Origin: Planctomycetaceae bacterium
GTDB lineage: Bacteria; Planctomycetota; Planctomycetia; Planctomycetales; Planctomycetaceae
Length of the DNA: 7,320 bases
Direction: 5' to 3'
Assembly (NCBI GenBank): GCA_020426425.1
Contig: JAGQQB010000181.1
Span: 1 to 7,320, forward strand
Every line of letters starts with the position of its first letter. Position 1 is the first letter of the stretch. Positions 1 to 5,277 of this stretch are shown here, piece by piece. The notes under the pieces are model-generated. The model made no database searches. It saw nothing but the letters and a program-made list of their open reading frames with translations, and was not told the DNA's origin. A program made the translations under genes and the position numbers.

Positions 1-4
1 CTCG

Positions 5-673
5 ATGCAACGCGGTCTCACTCGAGCGCAATCCCGCGATGTTGATCGAAAGGCGATCGAAGAGTTGGGCTTCACCGGACTGGTGCTCATGGAGAACGCC
101 GGTCGTGGTTGTGCGGAACTCTTGTTGCCCTACTCGCCGCGGCGCGTGGTCATTTGCTGTGGGCGCGGCAACAACGGAGGCGACGGATTCGTCATCGCCC
201 GGCACTTGGCACTGCATGGCGTGGACGTCCACGTCTTGTTGCTGGGCAACACGCAGTCGTTGCGCGGGGATGCTCGCGCGAACTTTGAGATTGTCCAGCG
301 GCTGAGGATTCCGTTCACCGCGACCGATGGGGCAGACTGCCAGCAATTGCGGTCGATCTGGGCGCGTGAACTGGCGAGCGCCGACTGGGTGGTCGACGCC
401 CTGTTGGGGACAGGGACTCAGGGAGAGATCAATGAGCCTTACCGCACGGCGATCGAATTGATCAACGCCAGTGGCAAGAAAGTCCTCGCGGTTGATCTCC
501 CCTCGGGTCTCGACTGCGATGCAGGCGAACCGCTTGGCATCTGCGTACGAGCTCAGCTGACCGGAACGTTCGTGGCCCGCAAGATCGGCTTTGACAATCC
601 CGCGTCAGAGCAATGGACCGGCGACGTCAAGGTGCTGCACATCGGCGTGCCGCTTTCGGCGGTGAGCGAGTAA
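5..673 (+). CDS. nnrE: NAD(P)H-hydrate epimerase (YjeF N-terminal domain, stand-alone)
   Basis: The 222-residue product should interconvert the R and S epimers of NAD(P)HX, the damaged hydrated forms of NAD(P)H, so that a partner dehydratase can repair the S form. It acts in the cytoplasm. Visible family motifs are LTRAQSRDVD at the N-terminus, LMENAGRG (28-35), the glycine-rich GRGNNGGDGFVIARHLA (53-69), VVDALLGTG (129-137), VDLPSGLD (163-170) and TGTFVARKIGF (186-196). The order and length fit a YjeF N-terminal domain alone. The NnrD-type dehydratase domain fused to it in E. coli Nnr is absent and is not seen elsewhere in the window. The start is taken at 5 because the protein begins just ahead of the family's usual first motif; only four bases lie upstream, so its ribosome binding site and neighbour cannot be judged. 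It converges on the permease gene. Confidence 0.93.
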   Translation: MQRGLTRAQSRDVDRKAIEELGFTGLVLMENAGRGCAELLLPYSPRRVVICCGRGNNGGDGFVIARHLALHGVDVHVLLLGNTQSLRGDARANFEIVQRLRIPFTATDGADCQQLRSIWARELASADWVVDALLGTGTQGEINEPYRTAIELINASGKKVLAVDLPSGLDCDAGEPLGICVRAQLTGTFVARKIGFDNPASEQWTGDVKVLHIGVPLSAVSE

Positions 674-677
674 GCCG

Positions 678-705
678 GTTGGCTGTTGGCCGTTAGCCGT
701 TTGCA
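678..705. repeat. Degenerate 7-base tandem array, consensus GTTRGCC
   Basis: Starting four bases after the nnrE stop there are four consecutive 7-base units: GTTGGCT, GTTGGCC, GTTAGCC and GTTTGCA. The first three differ by one or two bases and the last is decayed. The array is part of an 82-base convergent gap and is separated by 15 bases from a second 7-base array with an unrelated consensus. It could be one copy of a family of interspersed intergenic repeats; the single window cannot show that. Confidence 0.7.
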
Positions 706-720
706 AGTGTGAGAGCAATT

Positions 721-755
721 CTACTCCCTACTCCCCATCACCCACTCCCTACCCC
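721..755. repeat. 7-base tandem array, consensus CYACTCC, abutting the permease stop codon
   Basis: Five consecutive heptamers are present: CTACTCC, CTACTCC, CCATCAC, CCACTCC and CTACCCC. The last unit ends at the base next to the stop codon of the permease gene (756-758 on the minus strand). On the minus strand the array reads as five G-tracts of 3 to 4 bases separated by loops of 2 to 4 bases, which meets the usual G-quadruplex pattern, and it lies at the very start of the permease 3' untranslated region. It may serve as a transcript-end structure for either convergent gene, or be a simple repeat with no role. Confidence 0.8.
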
Positions 756-1880
756 TCACGTCCTGACCACGCCGGAGAGCCAGCCGACGTAGGCGCTGCT
801 GGCGACCAGGGGCCACCAGACGGCTTGTTCGGGGGAGAGCAGGCCGGTTTGGCCGAGGGATTGACCGCCGATGGACAGGCCCATCAGGACGCTGAGTGTC
901 ACCATACACAATCCGATGTTGGTCACCTGTTGCATGGGTGAAGTTCGCTCCCGACGGACGATGAGTGGGATCACGGCGAAGATGCCGATCAGGTTCAGAA
1001 TCGGACGGGTCAGCCGGGCGTGCAGATGGACCAGTTGTGCCCGGCGGGACATCATGCTGGCTGAGGGCTGTTGCAGCCGCCGGATCAGCTCCGGAGTGCC
1101 GACGAGTCGCGGACTCGAGTTCTGCCGACAGACTTGGTCAAAGGTGAGGTTGGCGGTAATGAACACATCGGTCCCGTTCTCTTGAGGGATCAACGCGTCT
1201 CGTCCCAGTTCAGTCAGTTCCAGTTGAGCCAGTGGCGGGGAGATGTTCGTCAACAGCCATCCGGCGGGGTTATCCCCCGCCTGCTTATAGAAGTAGGCAT
1301 GCTCAGCCCGCAGCTTGAGGTAATCCCCCACCAGCGTCGGCGGGAGCAGGAACTCGGGTTTTTTGATGCACTGATCGCCCGGGATCGTGGAGGACCCAGA
1401 GACGAAGATCCACCACCGAGGATCATACTGCGGCTGAATCGCCTGTTCGTCATGCACTGTCTCGCCATGGTGTGTTTGCAGATACGGTGCGATGACAGGC
1501 AGGACTAACTCCTGGTTTGCGATTAGTAATGCATTGAGCACAAGTGCTCCCAGTGGCAGGGCGATGGTCCAGCGATACGTCGGCACACCGGCTGCCAGGA
1601 CGGGGTGAATCTCCCCCTGTTTGAGCATCAGGGCCAAGGCACACAGTGCGGACAGCACAATAATCGTCGGCCCAGCGAGGTCGGCAATCATCGCCGACTG
1701 GTACAGGTAGCGTTCCCCCATGAGCAGGACCAGCTCGGTCACGCCTCCTTCGGTGCGGAGCTGAAAGTCGTCGAGGTTGGTGAACCCATCAATGATGATG
1801 AACAGCCCCAGCACCGCCACGGTGAAGACGAAGCAGACGTACAGAAACCGTTTCAGAAGATAGCGGTCGTACGTGGTCAT
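756..1880 (-). CDS. LptF/LptG (YjgP/YjgQ) family LPS-export permease
   Basis: This 374-residue inner-membrane protein should be a membrane subunit of the LptB2FG ABC transporter that extracts lipopolysaccharide from the inner membrane and passes it to the Lpt bridge. The layout is typical: three membrane segments at about 12-33, 66-88 and 104-124, a large periplasmic domain (about 130-280), then three more at about 290-308, 316-338 and 353-372. The stretch LTRPILNLIGIFAVIPLIVRR (290-310) resembles the conserved segment at the start of the second membrane half. The N-terminus, MTTYDRYLLKRFL, is the family's usual opening, which fixes the start. No Shine-Dalgarno sequence is seen, because the leader is C-rich. 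I cannot decide between LptF and LptG; no second copy or lptB lies here. Family length is about 350-390, so it looks complete. Confidence 0.88.
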   Translation of the reverse strand: MTTYDRYLLKRFLYVCFVFTVAVLGLFIIIDGFTNLDDFQLRTEGGVTELVLLMGERYLYQSAMIADLAGPTIIVLSALCALALMLKQGEIHPVLAAGVPTYRWTIALPLGALVLNALLIANQELVLPVIAPYLQTHHGETVHDEQAIQPQYDPRWWIFVSGSSTIPGDQCIKKPEFLLPPTLVGDYLKLRAEHAYFYKQAGDNPAGWLLTNISPPLAQLELTELGRDALIPQENGTDVFITANLTFDQVCRQNSSPRLVGTPELIRRLQQPSASMMSRRAQLVHLHARLTRPILNLIGIFAVIPLIVRRERTSPMQQVTNIGLCMVTLSVLMGLSIGGQSLGQTGLLSPEQAVWWPLVASSAYVGWLSGVVRT

Positions 1881-1892
1881 GGGACGGACCGA

Positions 1893-1914
1893 GGGCCGGG
1901 ACAGGGGAGTGGGG
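1893..1914 (+). other. Candidate G-quadruplex motif in the permease leader, template strand
   Basis: On the + strand there are four G-tracts (1893-1895, 1898-1900, 1904-1907, 1911-1914) separated by loops CC, ACA and AGT. This satisfies the common pattern of four runs of three or more G with loops of 1-7 bases. It sits 13 bases upstream of the permease start codon, on the strand that templates its transcription, so the permease leader RNA itself is C-rich. Folding in the cell is inference. Confidence 0.5.
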
Positions 1915-1936
1915 CGGTTTGGTAAAGGAAAACCGC
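1914..1936. other. Inverted repeat, 7-base arms, in the divergent intergenic region
   Basis: GCGGTTT (1914-1920) and AAACCGC (1930-1936) are perfect inverted repeats around a 9-base spacer. It touches the end of the G-tract motif and lies 33 bases upstream of the permease start. It could be an operator or a hairpin in the permease leader RNA. It has no T-tract and is not an intrinsic terminator. The rest of the divergent gap up to 2137 shows no clear promoter. Confidence 0.4.
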
Positions 1937-2121
1937 TGCTGAGGTCAAGGTCTCCTGCGAATCCTGCCGCTCCTGCAAAGTGCGTGGCGACCTCGATGGA
2001 AACCGGTCTTTCCGCACATCTCCAACCGAACTAGACTGCCGCGCATGAGCGGTGGTCCCTCGTGCGCCCAGGGTACTTGGGTGGGGAGACTCTGTTCATG
2101 CCAGACACGACTGCGGACGAC

Positions 2122-2127
2122 AAAGGA
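2122..2127 (+). promoter_or_regulatory. Ribosome binding site choosing the 2138 start
   Basis: AAAGGA lies 10 bases before the ATG at 2138. An earlier in-frame ATG at 2045 is possible, but it would add 31 cysteine- and arginine-containing residues in front of what is otherwise a clean signal peptide, so 2138 is preferred. Confidence 0.6.
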
Positions 2128-2137
2128 TTGTCACCCC

Positions 2138-3088
2138 ATGAATCGATGGACAATTTCCCGGCTAGCCGGGTGGAGTCTTGTACATGGTTGCCTGTTGGCC
2201 ATGTCGGTCACTTTCGCCCAGGAAGCGACAATTCCCCGCGTAGCCAACAATGCCGGCGCTCCAATTCCCAGCCGGACCGGCGGCGCCGCGACTCCCGTCC
2301 AGTCTCAATTGCCACCGGGCATGGCGGCCCTGCTGCAGACGTGGGAACAGCATTCCGCGAGTGTGAATCGCCTGGAAGGGAGCTTTGAGCGTTACGACTA
2401 CGACTCCGTCTTTCGCGTCGAGAAGCGAGCTATTGGCAACTACTATTTCGAGGCACCCGACAAGGGACGAATGGACTTTCTTAAGCCGAAGGAGATTCCT
2501 CAGGAACCGCATCAAGTCGGGGACATCAAGTATCAGGTTCAGGCGGATTACAACCAGTCTTGGATCTGCACGGGGGATCTGATTCTCGACATCAACCACG
2601 ATGAGAAGACCTACAACCGCGTGCAGATTCCTCCGGAGTTTCGGGGGGAGAACATTGTCAACAGTCCGCTCCCATTCCTGTTCGGAATGAAAGCCAAGGT
2701 GATTCAGGAACGCTATCTGCTCGCCTTTGGCAGCATGCACGATCCGGCAAATGGACGGGTGCATATTGTCGCCGCTCCGTTAATGGAAGCGCAGCGAAGA
2801 GAGTATCGGCGAGCGGAAGTGTTGCTCGATGCGAAGACCTACTTGCCAACGGCTGTCAAGTTGTTTGGCACCTCCGGAAGCAAGGAAACCGTGTATGTGT
2901 TCACAAAGCACGATCCTCGGCGACTCCCGTGGGTGCCGACCTCCCCGTTTCGTGGCAGCATGCCCAATTCGTACAAGTTGCTCGATGATATCGCTGCTCC
3001 GCAGCAGCAGGGAGCAATGATTCCCAACGGACAGTTGCCCCGAGTGGCCGAAGGAGATGTCCCGCCTGGTCGGACTCAGATTCGCTAG
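2138..3088 (+). CDS. Secreted TIGR03009-domain protein (LolA-like fold suspected)
   Basis: The 316-residue product has a signal peptide (about 1-28: basic MNRWTISR, hydrophobic core, likely cleavage near TFAQ/E), a low-complexity linker (30-60) and one domain from about 62 to 262. That domain carries what I recall of the planctomycete TIGR03009 pattern: LLQTWEQ (65-71), a GSFERYDYDSVF strand (81-92), KGRMDFL (109-115), WICTGDLILDINHDEKTY (142-159), SPLPFLFGM (176-184) and RRAEVLLDAKTYLPTAVKLF (224-243). The strand-rich layout resembles LolA-like lipoprotein carriers and their relatives, but no function has been shown for the family as far as I know. The tail (263-316) is proline-, glutamine- and glycine-rich. 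It heads the + strand run and is divergent from the permease gene. The domain call is fairly sure; function is unknown. Confidence 0.82.
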   Translation: MNRWTISRLAGWSLVHGCLLAMSVTFAQEATIPRVANNAGAPIPSRTGGAATPVQSQLPPGMAALLQTWEQHSASVNRLEGSFERYDYDSVFRVEKRAIGNYYFEAPDKGRMDFLKPKEIPQEPHQVGDIKYQVQADYNQSWICTGDLILDINHDEKTYNRVQIPPEFRGENIVNSPLPFLFGMKAKVIQERYLLAFGSMHDPANGRVHIVAAPLMEAQRREYRRAEVLLDAKTYLPTAVKLFGTSGSKETVYVFTKHDPRRLPWVPTSPFRGSMPNSYKLLDDIAAPQQQGAMIPNGQLPRVAEGDVPPGRTQIR

Positions 3089-3103
3089 CGGCATCCCCCG
3101 TTC

Positions 3104-3118
3104 GCCGCGAATGGCGGC
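3104..3118 (+). terminator. Weak candidate terminator hairpin
   Basis: GCCGC and GCGGC form a 5-base GC stem around the loop GAATG, 15 bases after the stop of the preceding gene. It is followed by TTCATTT rather than a true T-run, so termination would be partial at best. Confidence 0.25.
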
Positions 3119-3203
3119 TTCATTTGCAGTGACTTCCCCCCCTCTGTTTGTCCCGCTTCCTCTCATGGCAGTCCTGGTCTGGTAAGATGCCCGACCCGAT
3201 TCT

Positions 3204-3207
3204 GGAG
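3204..3207 (+). promoter_or_regulatory. Ribosome binding site choosing the 3216 start
   Basis: GGAG ends 8 bases before the ATG at 3216. A GTG at 3207 is in frame but overlaps this site, so it is unlikely to be the real start. Confidence 0.65.
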
Positions 3208-3215
3208 TGATCCTC

Positions 3216-3890
3216 ATGCTTCGCCGTTCGCTTGTGCCCGCATTGCTGATTTCGCTGGGAGTTTGGACCGGACAAGTGGTGGCTCAGGAGACCACACCAA
3301 CGGCGGAACAGCCGACGGCATCGTCAGTGGTGCGTGAGTCGCAGCCGGGGGGGCAAGAGTTCAACTCGGAGCAGCCCGCTGTTCCGCTCCTGGTGCCGAT
3401 TCAGATTCCGACACCCGAGGCGGCACCGATTCCGAAACCATCGACCCCTGTCGCACCGGTCGCTCCACCAGCCGCGCCGCCATCGAAGCCTGTGATTCGT
3501 GAAGCTCCGCGCGTTGGGGTTCCCCGCTATCCCACGGCGCAGACCGTTGTTCCCATGAAGTACTTCGTGCCCGCGAAACATGACGAACCGACCGACGATG
3601 CGCTGGCGGCCCTCCGCAGCCGGTATGCGGAAATCATGGCTCGTCGCGCGTCGCTTATGACGGCCGAAGAACTAACGCGCAGTATCGAAGAGACGCAGCA
3701 GCAACTTGACGAGCGGCTCGCGCGGGAGGCGCTGGGCAATGTCGAAGAGGCTCTCCGCAAAATTGTCGCCGACTTCGCCGAGACCGCAGCCGGTCGCGAT
3801 GCCGAACGGGTGCTGCAGGCGTTGACGACTCAGCAGGCCACAATCCAGCAGGGGGCAATCAGGGTGTCCCCATCACCAGTGCGGCGATAA
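3216..3890 (+). CDS. Unrecognised secreted protein: proline-rich stalk plus helical C-terminal half
   Basis: I do not recognise a family for this 224-residue product. It has a clear signal peptide (MLRRSLVPALLISLGVWTG, cleavage probably after VVA at 23). Residues 24-55 are Gln/Thr/Glu-rich and 55-98 are strongly Pro/Ala/Val-rich, as in extended stalks. A short conserved-looking segment follows (RVGVPRYPTAQTVVPMKYFV, 99-118). Residues 125-207 are charged, alanine- and glutamine-rich and should be helical, possibly coiled coil, for example SIEETQQQLDERLAREALGN (156-175). There is no lipobox, no C-terminal membrane segment and no cysteine. It lies 127 bases after the TIGR03009 gene and 10 bases before the propeller gene, so it is probably co-expressed with the latter. 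A role as a periplasmic spacer or scaffold is only a guess from its shape. Confidence 0.75.
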   Translation: MLRRSLVPALLISLGVWTGQVVAQETTPTAEQPTASSVVRESQPGGQEFNSEQPAVPLLVPIQIPTPEAAPIPKPSTPVAPVAPPAAPPSKPVIREAPRVGVPRYPTAQTVVPMKYFVPAKHDEPTDDALAALRSRYAEIMARRASLMTAEELTRSIEETQQQLDERLAREALGNVEEALRKIVADFAETAAGRDAERVLQALTTQQATIQQGAIRVSPSPVRR

Positions 3891-3900
3891 ACTGCCGGGC

Positions 3901-5151
3901 ATGAACGCCCGCATCATCGCACTTGCTCTGGTCTTACTCATCCACTCGGGAGGCGAAGTCGCCGCTCAGAGAATCTGGCCGCAATTTCGCGGACCTGATG
4001 GCAATGGGGTGAGCAACGTCGACAGGGCGCCGCAGGAGTGGACGGAAAAGAAGGGGGTCGTCTGGAAGACGTTGTTACCCGGTCTGGGACACTCGTCTCC
4101 AGTGCACGACGGGACCACCATCTGGTTGACGACCGCGACACCGGACGGCAAATCGCTGGGAGCTCAATCGGTCTCCGCTGAGACGGGTGAGATTTTGCGG
4201 CAGGTGGTCGTCTTTCAGCCAGTCGAAGTCGAGGAGATCCATCACGACAATAGCTATGCCTCGCCCTCGCCAATTCTCGATTCCGGGCATGTGTACATTC
4301 ACTTTGGCACCTATGGGACCGCGTGTCTCGATGCCCAGTCAGGCGAGGTGTTGTGGAAGAATGAGTCATATCACATTCAGCACGATGGCGGGCCAGGGAG
4401 CACGCCGGTACTGTTTGAAGATCGGCTGATCCTAACTTTTGATGGGGCCGACGCCCAATACGTTGTGGCGCTCGATACTGCAACCGGTGAGGAAATCTGG
4501 AAGCGGTCGCGGTCAGCGCCGTTTCGCGAGAATCCCACGACGCATCGCTCCTTCGCGACGCCGCTGCTCACCCAGCATGCCGGGCAGTGGCAGTTGATCA
4601 GTCCGGCGGCCGATCAGTGTCACGGGTACGATCCGCGCACCGGGGAAGAACTATGGCACATCCGATACGTGGGGTTCTCCACCGTTCCCAGACCCGTAGC
4701 CGATGAGCACGCGGCGTACTTGTGCACCGGGTTCTTCAAGCCCGATCTGTTGGCCGTGGGACTGGATGGTCGCGGCGACGTGACCGAGTCACACATTCGG
4801 TGGCAAACCGGCGGGCCGATCCCGGACACACCATCGCCGCTGCTCGTAGATGGGCGAGTCTACACGGTGACGAATCTTGGTATTGCCGCCTGTCACAATG
4901 CCGAAACTGGGAAGCGGGAGTGGGTGAAGCGACTCGGCGGTAACTACTCCGCATCGCCCTTGTTTGCCGCTGGGCGGGTCTACTTCTCCAGCGAAGAAGG
5001 GGTCACGCATGTCCTCGATCCCGCCGCCGATCCTCCCACGTCGAAAGCGAACAAGATCGAAGGAACGATCAAGGCCTCGTTGGCCTTAATCGGCGAAGAC
5101 TTCCTGATCCGCACCGACACGGCGCTGTATCGCGTGCATGGGGTCGAGTGA
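3901..5151 (+). CDS. Secreted PQQ-like (BamB-type) beta-propeller protein
   Basis: The 416-residue product has a signal peptide (1-22, cleavage likely after EVAA) and the opening WPQFRGPDGNGVS (26-38), a common start for planctomycete PQQ-like repeat proteins. Propeller blades are marked by the recurrent (A/D)xxTGExxW turn: SAETGEILR (92-100), DAQSGEVLW (144-152), DTATGEEIW (192-200), DPRTGEELW (244-252) and NAETGKREW (333-341), each with hydrophobic strands such as SPLLVDGRVYTV (312-323). The motif HHDNSYASPSP (114-124) also recurs in this group. It probably acts in the periplasm as a protein-binding propeller. I see no sign that it is a quinoprotein dehydrogenase; it lacks the length and cysteine pair expected of one. 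No Shine-Dalgarno is evident and the start follows the previous stop by 10 bases, suggesting coupling. The substrate or partner is unknown. Confidence 0.87.
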   Translation: MNARIIALALVLLIHSGGEVAAQRIWPQFRGPDGNGVSNVDRAPQEWTEKKGVVWKTLLPGLGHSSPVHDGTTIWLTTATPDGKSLGAQSVSAETGEILRQVVVFQPVEVEEIHHDNSYASPSPILDSGHVYIHFGTYGTACLDAQSGEVLWKNESYHIQHDGGPGSTPVLFEDRLILTFDGADAQYVVALDTATGEEIWKRSRSAPFRENPTTHRSFATPLLTQHAGQWQLISPAADQCHGYDPRTGEELWHIRYVGFSTVPRPVADEHAAYLCTGFFKPDLLAVGLDGRGDVTESHIRWQTGGPIPDTPSPLLVDGRVYTVTNLGIAACHNAETGKREWVKRLGGNYSASPLFAAGRVYFSSEEGVTHVLDPAADPPTSKANKIEGTIKASLALIGEDFLIRTDTALYRVHGVE

Positions 5152-5159
5152 CGTAGTCC

Positions 5160-5165
5160 AGGGGA
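5160..5165 (+). promoter_or_regulatory. Strong ribosome binding site for the 34-residue small ORF
   Basis: AGGGGA lies 7 bases before the ATG at 5173, better placed than the sites before the neighbouring genes. It is the main reason for calling the small ORF translated. Confidence 0.65.
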
Positions 5166-5172
5166 CAGACGC

Positions 5173-5277
5173 ATGACCGATTTGCATCTACGGCGTTGGT
5201 TGCCTGAGTTGCTGGGAATGTCCACTCAGAACAAGGTGCTCATGGATCGCGTCTGGCGCCGACTGTGGGGGAACTGA
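5173..5277 (+). CDS. Small ORF of 34 residues, stop overlapping the cardiolipin synthase start
   Basis: This reading frame almost fills the gap between the propeller and cardiolipin synthase genes. It encodes a basic, tryptophan-containing peptide: it begins MTDLHLRRWLPELLG and ends VLMDRVWRRLWGN, with six Lys/Arg, three Asp/Glu and three Trp. The last segment could form an amphipathic helix. There is no signal peptide or membrane segment. Evidence for translation is the well-placed AGGGGA site, about 74% G or C at third positions (25 of 34 codons, counted by hand), and the TGATG overlap, where its stop (5275-5277) shares one base with the ATG of the next gene. It lies in the same frame as the preceding propeller gene, 21 bases after its TGA. 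I do not recognise a family. It could be a functional small protein, a coupling leader, or the decayed tail of a longer propeller protein. Confidence 0.5.
   Translation: MTDLHLRRWLPELLGMSTQNKVLMDRVWRRLWGN

Noticed and set aside
1071..1508. 145-codon + strand reading frame inside the permease gene
   Set aside because: It is antisense to a clear LptF/G coding frame and its translation shows no family features; a shadow of GC-rich coding sequence.
2009..2037. Possible promoter: TTTCCG, 17-base spacer, TAGACT
   Set aside because: The -35 match is poor and the -10 only moderate; such pairs are common by chance.
2045..2137. N-terminal extension of the TIGR03009 protein from an upstream in-frame ATG
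   Set aside because: The added residues hide a normal signal peptide and contain unlikely Cys/Arg-rich sequence, while AAAGGA lies before the ATG at 2138.
2162..2764. 200-codon - strand reading frame inside the TIGR03009 gene
   Set aside because: It is antisense to the recognised domain, has no ribosome binding site of note and no recognisable motif.
3160..3188. Possible promoter: CTCTCA, 17-base spacer, TAAGAT, upstream of the 3216 gene
   Set aside because: Only three and four of six consensus bases match; too weak to call.
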